From Fibrobacter sp. UWR4 (lineage in GTDB: Bacteria > Fibrobacterota > Fibrobacteria > Fibrobacterales > Fibrobacteraceae), in NCBI RefSeq assembly GCF_003149045.1, contig NZ_QGDU01000027.1, positions 1-54,638 on the forward strand: 54,638 nucleotides of DNA, read 5' to 3'. The position numbers and the translations under genes are program-made. A model generated the notes under the pieces. It worked only from the letters and a program-made list of their open reading frames with translations. It did no database searches and was not told where the DNA came from. Below are positions 1 to 8,463 of the stretch, piece by piece; within the stretch, counting starts at the first letter, position 1, and each line of letters begins with the position of its first letter.

Positions 1-63
1 TCTCGGTTAAGTCTCATCGCTTGTCCTTTTCTTGGTCGAAAACGCAAGTTAGAAACCTAACCA

Positions 64-96
64 TCCCTAGAATTCACTTTCTAGGGATTTTTTTTT
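64..96 (+). terminator. Intrinsic terminator of an upstream gene
   Basis: Perfect 9-bp arms TCCCTAGAA / TTCTAGGGA with a 6-nt loop, followed by nine T. It must end a transcript entering from the left edge, because nothing coding is visible in bases 1-63. It also insulates the gene that starts at 154. Confidence 0.8.
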
Positions 97-153
97 GTTT
101 TCAGCCTAGATCGGATTTACTTGACGATGAGAATCCGCGATCTTTAAAATGTA

Positions 154-984
154 ATGAAGCCCATTATAGAATATCAGGATTATCGCAGCTATATTTTTGA
201 CTATTATGACGAACGCCGGAAGGAATCTGATTTCTCCTGGCGTCGTTTTGCGGCCTTGGCTGGCTTTGCGTCGGTTTCCTATCTGAAACTGGTTTGCGAT
301 CGGAAGACGCGCTTGTCTGCGAAAAGTGCTCCGCAGGTTGCTGCTGCCATGAAACTTGTGGGCTATAAGTACCGCTACTTCATCTTGATGGTGGAATATG
401 ATAATGCCAAGGATCCTTCAAAGAAAGAAAAAATATTTCAGGAGATGATGTCTCTTGGCGAAAAACATCGTGTACACATCCAAAAGAAAAATGATTTCAA
501 CTATTTCGATTCCTGGCGAAATCCTGTAATACGTGAACTTGCTGCGGCTATGCCTAATGCAAGTGATGAACAAATTGCGGAAAAATGTTTGCCGGAAACA
601 ACTGCCGATGAAATTGCCCGAACTCTTGATTTTTTGTTGAACGAGGGCTTGCTCGTCAAGGATGAAAATGGGCTTTATCATCAGACGGGGAAGTTCTTGT
701 CTACGGGACCCCTCGGTAATGTTCCCATGGCGGTGAAGAATATGCATCGGCAGATGGGACAGATCGCGTTGAACGCTCTTGATGAAATGCCCGAGTCGGA
801 TCGTCTCTTTAGCGGAGTTACCTTTGGACTTGCCGGTAATGCACTGAAAAAGATTGAGGAAGAACTTGCTCGCTGCAGGCGTAGAATTGTGGCGATTGCT
901 ACAGAAAGCGATGAAACTGAGCAAGTTTTTAGATTAAATTTACAGCTATTCCCTTTGTCCAAAAAAATTCATGAAAAAAAGTAA
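154..984 (+). CDS. TIGR02147 family protein (paralog 1)
   Basis: This 276-residue soluble protein has no signal peptide. It carries the marks of TIGR02147, a paralogous family of unknown function first named in Fibrobacter succinogenes. Near the N-terminus is YRSYIFDYYDERR, and near residues 47-60 is SYLKLVCDRKTRLS. The same two blocks occur in the proteins at 9600 and 49224-50078. The N-terminal part looks like a small helical, possibly HTH-like domain; the C-terminal half is mixed helix and strand. The stop overlaps the start of the lipoprotein gene at 971 by 14 bp, so the two are almost certainly translationally coupled. A regulatory or signalling role is inferred only from the recurrent coupling to lipoproteins. 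Unlike the paralog at 9600, no 7-3-7 dyad operator is seen upstream. Confidence 0.88.
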   Translation: MKPIIEYQDYRSYIFDYYDERRKESDFSWRRFAALAGFASVSYLKLVCDRKTRLSAKSAPQVAAAMKLVGYKYRYFILMVEYDNAKDPSKKEKIFQEMMSLGEKHRVHIQKKNDFNYFDSWRNPVIRELAAAMPNASDEQIAEKCLPETTADEIARTLDFLLNEGLLVKDENGLYHQTGKFLSTGPLGNVPMAVKNMHRQMGQIALNALDEMPESDRLFSGVTFGLAGNALKKIEEELARCRRRIVAIATESDETEQVFRLNLQLFPLSKKIHEKK

Positions 985-3130
985 GACTTCTGTATTTGGT
1001 TTCCTGAGGTTTATTTGCCTGCAGATTTTTTTGTGTTTGCTCATCGTGTCTTGCGGTGATAAAGATGACAAAGGTGCTGGTGGTGCAACGGAAGAAACGA
1101 AGGGAATCGCCATTACGGATAAGGAAGTTGCGGGCGTATCTCAGAAGGGCCCGTTCCTTACGGGTTCTTTAGTCCATCTGTATGAATTGAACGGGATTGA
1201 TTTTATTCAAACTGGAAAAAGTTTTGCTGGAAAGACAAACAGCGATAAGGGTGATTTTTCCATTTCGAAAATCAATTTGAAATCGCAATACGCCTTGCTT
1301 GAGGCTCATGGCTATTATCGCAATGAAGTGACTGGAAGTAAGTCCGTTAGCCAGATTACTTTGAATGCTGTAACAGATTTGGAAAATCGCGACCGTGTAA
1401 ACATAAATCTGTTGACGCATCTTGCTTATGAACGCATCCGAGAACTTGTTCAATCGGATGAAGATGTTTCTGCTGCAAAGGAACAGTCTGAAAAGGAAGT
1501 TTTCTCTTCGTTCTACATTACAGGCGACTTTGCACAATTTGAAGATATGGATATCTTCAATGGTGGCGAAGGTGATGCCGCACTATTGGCCATTTCTGTG
1601 TTGATGCAGGGGGCGCGTAGCGAAGCGGAACTTAGCGAGCTTTTGGCTTTGTATGCAAATGACGTTGCTGTTGATGGAACTTGGGACGACGAAGAGTTGA
1701 AAGTCGATATTGCGGACTGGGCGGAAGCAGTGTGCTTGAAAGACCGCTTTGCTGGCATTCGCAAGAATGTGGAAAATTGGGGCTTTGGCCGTGTTCCTTC
1801 TTTTGAAAAATATGCAATGCGATTCTGGTGGTATAATTACGGGCTCGGTCTTTGCGAATTGAAACGCCAAGGCGAAATCAAGAAGAATCAGAATACAATC
1901 AGTAAAAATGCCGACGTCAGCTATATTTGCGAGGGCGAGTTTTGGCATCGACTGGAGGACTCAAGTTCTAGTACTGTAGAGGAATCCAGTTCCAGTCAAA
2001 AGGATGAATCCAGTTCATCGGAAAATACTGAATCTAGTAGTTCTGTATTGGAATCCAGCTCAAGCGTCGTGCCATCCTCCTCTAGCAAAGAGGATTTCTC
2101 TTCCTCGTCCGAAGAGTTGTCTTCTTCAAACGATATGAGTTCTTCATCCGAAAATATGTCGTCATCAGTCGAATTTTCTAGTTCATCGGTAGAGGCTTCT
2201 TCTTCGAGTGATTGCTATAGTGGTGATATTTCTACTTGGCCTACTGCTGAAGATGGAATGGTCGTTGTTGATTGTGATGCTAAACTTTATGTGTATGATG
2301 AAAGTGACGGCTGGCGGTCTTCTACAACGGAGTATGATCTTGAGTTGAAAATGGGTTGTACTGTTAAGCGTAATTTTAAACACGCTACTGTATATGATGA
2401 GGTTTTTGCTAGGGATGAAGTCCTTGTTTGTTTTGACCGAAAATGGAGTACCGCCGAAAGGTGGAATTGGGATTTACCCAAAGAAGCATATTTCAATGAA
2501 AATATTGATTACGGAACTATGACGGATTCAAGAGATGGACATGTTTATAGAACCACTATGATAGGGGGCCAAGTTTGGATGGCGGAGAACTTGAACTATT
2601 ATGATGTGGATGCAATGCCAGAACTCGATGGACTCTCTTGGTGCTATGGAATGGTTGGCGCTCACTGTGACGTGACAGGAAGGTTGTATACTTGGTCTGC
2701 TGCGATTGATTCTGTACGTTTGTTTAAAGAATACGGAATTCAATGTGGAACGGATTCCCCTTGTGTGTTAAAAGGGGTGGTTGAAGAACCTTTACAGGGC
2801 GTGTGCCCTGTGGGGTGGCATTTGCCTACTAAAGACGAGTTTATTGCTATGAGGAACTTGACGGGTTCAAAAAACAAAAAAATGAAAACTGTCTTTGGTT
2901 GGGGCGATGAAGCTGATGATGAATTTGGAATTTCCCTAATGCCTGCAGGAATGCGAAATAATGAAGGGTATTTTTTGGATGTCCGAAATTTCGCTTACTT
3001 CTGGACATCAACGGGAAAGGAAGGCGAATCACGTCCTCGCCATTGCTTTCTGGGACATTCTGCAAATTTTACATGCGTAGACAACCGACCTCTCTATATT
3101 GGCATGAGCGTTCGTTGCGTGATGGACTGA
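971..3130 (+). CDS. Lipoprotein with poly-Ser linker and C-terminal FISUMP domain
   Basis: A 719-residue lipoprotein. The signal peptide ends in LLIVSC (lipid-modified Cys28). Residues about 55-325 form a domain that begins near SQKGPF and is clearly homologous to residues about 215-480 of the DGR target at 41098, sharing GYYRNEVTG and VNINLLTHL. Residues about 331-415 are a Ser/Glu-rich linker of SSSS blocks. From about 515 to the end is a FISUMP domain (GGQVWMAENLNYY, then CPVGWHLPT, ending SVRCVMD). FISUMP is a Fibrobacter paralogous domain of unknown ligand that is probably surface exposed. The gene overlaps the TIGR02147 gene by 14 bp and is taken to be one unit with it. Its C-terminus does not match the template repeat at 45220, so it is not diversified by that retroelement. 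Confidence 0.88.
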   Translation: MKKSKTSVFGFLRFICLQIFLCLLIVSCGDKDDKGAGGATEETKGIAITDKEVAGVSQKGPFLTGSLVHLYELNGIDFIQTGKSFAGKTNSDKGDFSISKINLKSQYALLEAHGYYRNEVTGSKSVSQITLNAVTDLENRDRVNINLLTHLAYERIRELVQSDEDVSAAKEQSEKEVFSSFYITGDFAQFEDMDIFNGGEGDAALLAISVLMQGARSEAELSELLALYANDVAVDGTWDDEELKVDIADWAEAVCLKDRFAGIRKNVENWGFGRVPSFEKYAMRFWWYNYGLGLCELKRQGEIKKNQNTISKNADVSYICEGEFWHRLEDSSSSTVEESSSSQKDESSSSENTESSSSVLESSSSVVPSSSSKEDFSSSSEELSSSNDMSSSSENMSSSVEFSSSSVEASSSSDCYSGDISTWPTAEDGMVVVDCDAKLYVYDESDGWRSSTTEYDLELKMGCTVKRNFKHATVYDEVFARDEVLVCFDRKWSTAERWNWDLPKEAYFNENIDYGTMTDSRDGHVYRTTMIGGQVWMAENLNYYDVDAMPELDGLSWCYGMVGAHCDVTGRLYTWSAAIDSVRLFKEYGIQCGTDSPCVLKGVVEEPLQGVCPVGWHLPTKDEFIAMRNLTGSKNKKMKTVFGWGDEADDEFGISLMPAGMRNNEGYFLDVRNFAYFWTSTGKEGESRPRHCFLGHSANFTCVDNRPLYIGMSVRCVMD

Positions 3131-3150
3131 TTCCTAAATAGGTGTAAATT

Positions 3151-3726
3151 ATGAAAATCTTCATCGTGATCCTTGCTTTAGCATCAGCGATCTTTGCGAG
3201 AAACTTTATCAATCCAGGTAAATTCTCGGTCGCTGTGCCTATGTCTGGCAACTCGACCGCGCTGGCTCTCTCTACGATTCCGGTTCTCCACGAGGGGAAA
3301 TGGATCTGTCCGTATGCCGGTCGCATCGTATATCCGTACAAGAAAGATGAGGGATGCCCGAATCTCTTTATCTATCATCTGGTGGAAGTGAAACCAATCT
3401 TCGACGAAAGAAAGAATCGTTGGAAAGGCTTCATTTGTGGATATGACCAGAACATTTCGTATGGTATGACTCAGGTGGTTATTGAAAACGTGAGACAAGA
3501 TTGTCCCGATATCCTGGTCTCTACCGGCGGGTATAAATTCGTCGACTCACTATTCTATGACTTTGACGACGAAATGGATGTATACTTTGACAATGGAAAT
3601 ATCACCAAACAAGAACTGGAAATCAATGAAGATGTTTTGGAGCAATTTCCGGTGTATCGTAAGCAGCTGCAATATCGTAAAGAATACAACCGGCGACACA
3701 AAAGACTGGAGAAAAAATATTTCTAG
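3151..3726 (+). CDS. Small exported protein of unknown function
   Basis: 191 residues with a clear Sec signal peptide (hydrophobic run IFIVILALASAIFA, predicted cleavage after residue 16). The mature part has four Cys (in WICPYAG, DEGCPN, FICGYD and RQDCPD), which could form two disulfides, and a highly basic C-terminal tail rich in Arg, Lys and Tyr. I recognise no family. It lies 20 bp after the FISUMP lipoprotein on the same strand and is probably the last gene of that operon. Its stop codon directly abuts the stop of bioW on the other strand (3726/3727), so the convergent transcripts must overlap; I see no terminator hairpin here. Confidence 0.75.
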   Translation: MKIFIVILALASAIFARNFINPGKFSVAVPMSGNSTALALSTIPVLHEGKWICPYAGRIVYPYKKDEGCPNLFIYHLVEVKPIFDERKNRWKGFICGYDQNISYGMTQVVIENVRQDCPDILVSTGGYKFVDSLFYDFDDEMDVYFDNGNITKQELEINEDVLEQFPVYRKQLQYRKEYNRRHKRLEKKYF

Positions 3727-4518
3727 TTATTGGCAGCGCACCAGCACTTTTTTCTTTTGCAAGAAGTCGATGCATTCTTCGGCGGTGGCCTTGTTTGAAT
3801 CAAAGAGGAAAATGCGGCCGCCGTTGGGGTCGCCCATTTCCTTCAGCTTCATGATGCGGACGTAGCCAAGTTCCAGGCTGCCTACGTAGCCGGTGACGTA
3901 ATCGGGGTCGTCGCTGATGCAAAGTTCTGCAACGATGCCGGGAGCGTTTGCCACCTTGGTGGCAAGGACGATGGCTTCGTTAAAATGATTCTTGTTGGCG
4001 CTGGGGGCGGCTCCGATTTCGCGGGCGTCCACGGTGTTGGACTTTAGAGCGTCCATGTAGGTGGCGCGCACGCCGCGTTCCTGGTTTGGTTCCAGGCGGT
4101 TGCCGGTGCGGATGTCGTACAGCATGGCCCCGCGCATGGGGAAGGTGGCGCGGAGAAGTTCCGGGAGCTTTTCGCGGATACCGGCCGCAGCTTCTCCAAC
4201 CAACTCGAATGCTTTATCAAGGCCTTCCTGCCAGGTGTCAACGTCGATACGGGTCACGGGAAGCGCATCCAGAATCTGGATTTCTTCTTCGGGGACTTTC
4301 TCGATCTTGATGTTGATTTTGTCGGGATCGCCCTTGGGGTGTTTCATGGCGCGGCGCACCATGGCCTGGCAAACTTCTTCTACAGCGTCACGAGTGACGA
4401 TGCGTTCTGCACCGGAAATATGCTGCTCGCGGGTGGGGCGACTTCCGTCTGCAAGAACTTCGGCGGTTTCGTCCTCGACCTCTTCGGAGGCGCGCATTTT
4501 TAAGCTGTAGTAATCCAT
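3727..4518 (-). CDS. bioW: 6-carboxyhexanoate--CoA ligase (pimeloyl-CoA synthetase)
   Basis: 263 residues, the usual BioW size. BioW activates pimelate with ATP and CoA to pimeloyl-CoA, the entry substrate of biotin ring assembly in the cytoplasm. The whole length follows the family pattern: YSLKMRAS at residues 4-11, HISGAERI at 33-40, a central RGAMLYDIRTGNR block, ERGVRATYMD, and the near-invariant SDDPDYVTGYV at about 201-212. It lies downstream of bioA and a lipoprotein gene on the same strand. Because BioW uses free pimelate, the BioC/BioH route may not be needed; bioF, bioD and bioB are not in this window. The ATG at 4518 gives the best N-terminal match. Confidence 0.93.
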   Translation of the reverse strand: MDYYSLKMRASEEVEDETAEVLADGSRPTREQHISGAERIVTRDAVEEVCQAMVRRAMKHPKGDPDKINIKIEKVPEEEIQILDALPVTRIDVDTWQEGLDKAFELVGEAAAGIREKLPELLRATFPMRGAMLYDIRTGNRLEPNQERGVRATYMDALKSNTVDAREIGAAPSANKNHFNEAIVLATKVANAPGIVAELCISDDPDYVTGYVGSLELGYVRIMKLKEMGDPNGGRIFLFDSNKATAEECIDFLQKKKVLVRCQ

Positions 4519-4572
4519 AATTTTTCCAAATTGAAATTTAGAAAAATATGGCTGGTTGAATTTTGTGCGATG

Positions 4573-5487
4573 CTATTTTTTGAAAATAGATGTAATCGCC
4601 AAGGTGTCTTTGGTGTCATCCTGAGAAATAATCAAGTTCCAGGTGATTGTGGTATCATTTTCTGGATGGAATCCGTTACTAAACGAGTAAATTTTAGGAG
4701 TTGGGACGCTTATGGGATAGTGATTTATGGGAAAAGAAGTTGTTATTCCTATGATAGGTAGTGGATTAGCGAACGCAGATTTTGGTAGCCCTTCAAAGGT
4801 CAAGGTTCCATAAACTTGAACATTGAGAGTAGTGTCTGCAGGAATTTCTTTGAACTTTTCTCGAATGGCGCTAGTGTCTGCTTTCGGAGCTTCGGCTTTA
4901 TAGGGAATTACGTTGGTTGCTAAAGCGTTTTCGCCATAGTTAACGAAAATGGTATCTCGATGAATGATGTTCGTGTGGATTGTTTTTGTGGTATATGTGG
5001 TGTCGTAAAGAAATTCTTGGTCGTAGCAAATCTTTGGACAGGTGTCACATGTGTCAATGGGAGTTAATTGAGGATAGTTATAGACAACAACAACTGGTTG
5101 AAGGCCAAGATCGGGATATGTTGTGAGGAATCTAAATGAATTGCAAGAAGTAACCTTATCTCCATCAAAATAACATTTGGTGGAAACTGTGTCCGTAGTC
5201 AAGGTGTCCAATGTTCCAAGGGAATCTTTCTCGTACACGAAACTGATGTATTGTTGACTAGTTTCGGTGGTATCGTACATGGTGTCTGTATAGACTGTAA
5301 TTTGATGCCGTATCGTGTCGATAACGGTTTTGTCGCAAGGCCTTGCCTCCCAACTTGTCTGGCTGTTTGATGATTGACTATTCTGGGTGCTGTTTGGACT
5401 TGCGGAATTGTCATTGCCGCCACAGGCTATCAAACCTGCAATAAGTGCGAGCATTCCGATGAAAGTGAAATTTTGTTTGTAACTCAT
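4573..5487 (-). CDS. Hypothetical lipoprotein between bioA and bioW
   Basis: A 304-residue predicted lipoprotein with lipobox GLIAC (Cys22), followed by a short Asn/Ser-rich linker to about residue 45. The mature part is Thr- and Asp-rich with many TDT/DTI patterns, as in other Fibrobacter surface lipoproteins. Paired Cys occur in IDTCDTCPKIC around residue 150. No catalytic motif is visible and I do not recognise a family. It sits between bioA and bioW on the same strand (54 bp before bioW), but a hairpin after bioA (5553-5584) suggests it has its own promoter. A link to biotin or pimelate uptake would be speculation. Confidence 0.8.
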   Translation of the reverse strand: MSYKQNFTFIGMLALIAGLIACGGNDNSASPNSTQNSQSSNSQTSWEARPCDKTVIDTIRHQITVYTDTMYDTTETSQQYISFVYEKDSLGTLDTLTTDTVSTKCYFDGDKVTSCNSFRFLTTYPDLGLQPVVVVYNYPQLTPIDTCDTCPKICYDQEFLYDTTYTTKTIHTNIIHRDTIFVNYGENALATNVIPYKAEAPKADTSAIREKFKEIPADTTLNVQVYGTLTFEGLPKSAFANPLPIIGITTSFPINHYPISVPTPKIYSFSNGFHPENDTTITWNLIISQDDTKDTLAITSIFKK

Positions 5488-5552
5488 ATTTATTCCTCCT
5501 AATTTAAAGATAAACTTATTTCAGAAGGGAAATACGGGAAAGATGTAAGTCG

Positions 5553-5584
5553 CAAAAGTCCGTGAAAGGAATCACGAACTTTTG
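5553..5584 (-). terminator. Candidate terminator after bioA
   Basis: Read on the minus strand, 12-nt arms (AAAAGTTCGTGA and TCACGGACTTTT, one mismatch) flank a 6-nt loop and end in CTTTT. It starts 3 bp after the bioA stop. Confidence 0.55.
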
Positions 5585-5587
5585 TGG

Positions 5588-6925
5588 CTACTCGTGGAAT
5601 TCGTCGTCGTTTACGGGGCCAGGTTCGCACTGGCCTATCATCTTGATGGCTTCGCAAATCTGGTCGATTTCTGCGTCGCTTGTGATGAGGGGCGGCATGG
5701 TGTAAACGTAGTTACAGAAGGGGCGGAGCCACACACCAGTCTTGCGAATCACGCGAAGGATGTCATCGCTGGTGGGGATTGCCTTCAGTTCCAGGCAGCC
5801 GATGGCTCCGAGAACACGGACATCTGCGGCGTTTTCCAGATTGCGGAGAGGTTCCAGGTTGGCGCGAAGGCGGCTTTCGATTCGGGCGACGTTCTTTGCG
5901 TAGTCGCGGCTTTCAAACAGATTCAGGCTTGCGATGCCTGCGGCACAGGCCAGCGGGTTTGCCATGTAGGTGGGCCCGTGCATAAAGGCGGAAATCTTGC
6001 TGTTGGTGATGGTGTCCGCCACCTTCTCGGAAGCGACACAGGCAGCCATGGTGATGTGGCCGCCGGTAAGAGCCTTGCCGATGGTCATGATATCCGGGAG
6101 AATCCCGTCGCAGTTTCCATCGGCACTCTTGGTGTGATCCATGCCCCACTTGGGACCGGTGCGGTAAAAGCCTGCGGCGATTTCATCGAAGATCAGCAGA
6201 ATGCCTTTTTCGTCGCACAGCTTGCGCAGTCTCTTTAAGTAGCCTGCGTTATAAAGCCACATGCCGTTTCCGCCCTGGAAAACGGGCTCGCAGATAACTG
6301 CTGCGATTTCATTTTCGTGCTGGTTGACAACTTGTTCCATCGAAACAAAATCGCGGTCGTCCCATTCACCGTCGGCGCGGCAGTTGGGGCGTTCTGCAAA
6401 ATAATGCTGCGGCATGATTCCGCGGAACAGCGTATGCATTCCATCGGGGTCGCTTAAAGCCATTGCACCTGCGGTATCTCCGTGGTAGCCGCCCTTCAGG
6501 GCCACTAATTTGCAACGCTCGGGCTTTCCCAAGGCGAACTGGTACTGCACTGCCATCTTGGCGGCGCATTCAACGGCGATGCTGCCAGAGTCGGCGTAAA
6601 AAATCTTGTTGAGACCCTTGGGCAAGAACTTCACCAACTTTTCCCCAAGTTCAATGGCGGGCTCGTGAGTGAATCCGCCGAACATCACGTGACTCAACTT
6701 TTCGCTTTGCTTGCGTATGGCTTCCGTAATTTCTGGCGCGTTGTGGCCGTGTGCCACGCACCACCAGCTGGAAACAGCGTCAATCAGTTCCAGACCGTCG
6801 GCGGTGCGGATCTTTGTGCCTTGCGCAGACTTTGCCAAAAAACGTGCGGGAGTATTCTTTAACGCCGCATAGGGGTGCCACAAATGTTCTGCGTCAAAAG
6901 CCAGAAGTGAATTGGTGTTTGTCAT
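5588..6925 (-). CDS. bioA: Adenosylmethionine--8-amino-7-oxononanoate aminotransferase
   Basis: 445 residues, normal for BioA, a PLP enzyme that uses SAM as amino donor to convert KAPA to DAPA in biotin synthesis. Visible marks are HLWHPYAAL near residue 14, SSWWCVAHGH near 52 (the SAM/KAPA-binding Trp-Tyr area), GGYHGDTAGAMALSDP near 145, the Asp of IFDEIAAGF for the PLP ring nitrogen, and IGKALTGGH with the Schiff-base Lys. HGPTYMANPLACA and WLRPFCNYVYTMPPL complete the BioA pattern. bioW two genes downstream supports the pathway. The ATG at 6925 lies 54 bp after the regulator gene at 6980, so the two may be co-transcribed. Confidence 0.95.
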   Translation of the reverse strand: MTNTNSLLAFDAEHLWHPYAALKNTPARFLAKSAQGTKIRTADGLELIDAVSSWWCVAHGHNAPEITEAIRKQSEKLSHVMFGGFTHEPAIELGEKLVKFLPKGLNKIFYADSGSIAVECAAKMAVQYQFALGKPERCKLVALKGGYHGDTAGAMALSDPDGMHTLFRGIMPQHYFAERPNCRADGEWDDRDFVSMEQVVNQHENEIAAVICEPVFQGGNGMWLYNAGYLKRLRKLCDEKGILLIFDEIAAGFYRTGPKWGMDHTKSADGNCDGILPDIMTIGKALTGGHITMAACVASEKVADTITNSKISAFMHGPTYMANPLACAAGIASLNLFESRDYAKNVARIESRLRANLEPLRNLENAADVRVLGAIGCLELKAIPTSDDILRVIRKTGVWLRPFCNYVYTMPPLITSDAEIDQICEAIKMIGQCEPGPVNDDEFHE

Positions 6926-6979
6926 TGGTTCGCACTTTTAAAGAGATCACTTAAACAACTGGAAATCAGGATTCTTTGT

Positions 6980-8278
6980 TCAGGCTTGAAGCAAGCGATG
7001 AAGCGTTCCAGGTGTTTTTTTTGAAAAATCAGGATTGTATTCAAACAATTTGGCAATGTGCATTTCACGGTCGTCCAGAATGCCGTCCTTGAAGTTGCTT
7101 GCGATCAGGAGAAGCCTTGCATAAGGAATTTCTGGATGGAACATGAGAATCTGTTCCGTCACTTTCTTGCAAGAGTTGTAATCGCCCTGCATAAAATAGA
7201 TGAATGCCTTGGCCACGAACTGGAAAGGCAGATGTAAGGGGCTTGGGATGAGCTGGTTGTATAAATCGAGCTGCTTTAATGCATCCTTATTTCTGCCTAC
7301 GATGGAATACATCTGGGAAAGCAGTCGGCGGCAGACAATGTGCAGGGGGCTATTTACATGGATGATGGATTCGAAATAATCAATGGCGATTTTTTCGTTG
7401 CCCAGGAACATGCTGTAGAGCGCCATGGAGTACAGGGAGTAAATCGATGAGGGGTTCTCTCTCATGATTTCCATGGCGATTGCTCCCAGTTTTTGGGTGC
7501 ACTCTTCGTTGTCAATCCAGTTCTCGGTAGATGCCGCGTAATAGATTGTGGATAGGGCCGCGGAAATAAAGTCTTTATGGAATCCTTTGGAAAAAATATC
7601 CTGCAACTTCTTTTCGCAATCTTCAAATTCCGCTTTGTTGCGATTTTCCATCTTCATGATGGTTGCACAGGAGGTGTACAACCATTGCGGTGTCGCATTG
7701 GGTGTAGACTTGTAAGTTTCTGCTGCGGAAAGAATGATATGACGGAACAGCTGGATGGAAATCTGGTCGGTGTATTGCTTGATGTCTTCGCTGCTCTTTA
7801 TTTTTTGCAGAATGGACCATAGGAGTGCATCGCTATTCTTTTGCTGTAAGGCGATGAACAGGGATTCTTCCTCACTTTGGGGCGTCGCCAACTTAATCAG
7901 ATAATCGCAGTCGTCGTTGTATTCGTCGATTTGGCAAATCTTGATATGGAATACACTGCAACCCTGTAATTCCTCGACGATGGAAAGGAATAGGGTGTGT
8001 GCCAGCGGGAAATCACTGAAATCGTCATTATGGCAAAAAGCAAGCTTGACTTCCTGCTGAGAATCCTGCGACTCCTGGGAATCCAGGGTGACCGAAACTG
8101 CTTCGGTTCTGTTGGTTACTTCCAGGATTTTGTAGATGTTCGCAAGATGGACCTTGACGGTATTTGTAGAGATATTCAGGGCGAAGCAAATTTCACTGTT
8201 GGTTAACCCTTTACGAAGGAGACTGAGAATCTCCTTCTGACGGCTAGTCAACTCCTGTTTCTTCTTCGCTTCTCCCAT
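6980..8278 (-). CDS. LuxR-type HTH regulator with C-terminal TPR-like repeats
   Basis: 432 residues from the Met of MGEAKKKQE; an in-frame ATG 33 bp upstream would add 11 residues that do not look like the family. Residues 10-63 are a LuxR/GerE-type helix-turn-helix (LTSRQKEILSLLRKGLTNSE, then NISTNTVKVHLANIYK). The remaining ~360 residues are helical with TPR-like periodicity (for example the runs around LYSMALYSMFLGNEKIAIDY and FQFVAKAFIYFMQGDYNSCK). Placing the HTH at the N-terminus of a TPR protein is unusual for LuxR proteins, whose HTH is normally C-terminal. It is divergent from the LysR gene at 8464 and shares a 185-bp promoter region with it. Target genes are unknown; bioA lies immediately downstream. 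Confidence 0.82.
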   Translation of the reverse strand: MGEAKKKQELTSRQKEILSLLRKGLTNSEICFALNISTNTVKVHLANIYKILEVTNRTEAVSVTLDSQESQDSQQEVKLAFCHNDDFSDFPLAHTLFLSIVEELQGCSVFHIKICQIDEYNDDCDYLIKLATPQSEEESLFIALQQKNSDALLWSILQKIKSSEDIKQYTDQISIQLFRHIILSAAETYKSTPNATPQWLYTSCATIMKMENRNKAEFEDCEKKLQDIFSKGFHKDFISAALSTIYYAASTENWIDNEECTQKLGAIAMEIMRENPSSIYSLYSMALYSMFLGNEKIAIDYFESIIHVNSPLHIVCRRLLSQMYSIVGRNKDALKQLDLYNQLIPSPLHLPFQFVAKAFIYFMQGDYNSCKKVTEQILMFHPEIPYARLLLIASNFKDGILDDREMHIAKLFEYNPDFSKKTPGTLHRLLQA

Positions 8279-8360
8279 TATGCCAAATTTAATCAAAATT
8301 GGAAATAACATTTCTTACTTGATTATTACGTAATCTGCAGAAAAGGAATATTTTAAACAT

Positions 8361-8416
8361 ATTCCTACAATGTCTATAGGAAAATAAAATCTATTATTCT
8401 ATATTTCCTATAGGAA
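8361..8416. promoter_or_regulatory. Palindromic operator candidate in the LuxR/LysR divergent promoter
   Basis: The 185-bp intergenic region contains the perfect palindrome TTCCTATAGGAA (8405-8416). Two further half-site matches lie nearby: ATTCCTA at 8361-8367 and TATAGGAAA at 8375-8383. Repeated TTCCTA/TAGGAA half-sites upstream of a LysR gene fit autoregulation by that protein. This is inferred from position only. Confidence 0.45.
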
Positions 8417-8463
8417 TCGCCAATATCCTATATTTGGCTTGAATATTTAAATCGGGAGTCTCC

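Noticed and set aside
1-60. tRNA or other RNA gene end at the left edge
   Set aside because: No acceptor stem, T-loop or CCA; only a transcript tail before the terminator can be argued.
126-137. GATGAGAATCCG shared with 52526-52537 as a regulatory element
   Set aside because: A 12-base match alone is weak in 54 kb, and the second copy is part of a local palindrome with no gene after it.
2890-3130. FISUMP C-terminus of the lipoprotein at 971 as a second DGR variable repeat
   Set aside because: Its DNA does not align with the template repeat; only the general FISUMP pattern (FAYFWTST, SVRC) is shared.
3724-3729. Missing sequence between the convergent genes at 3726/3727
   Set aside because: Both stop codons are normal and both proteins are full length; direct abutment is simply compact packing.
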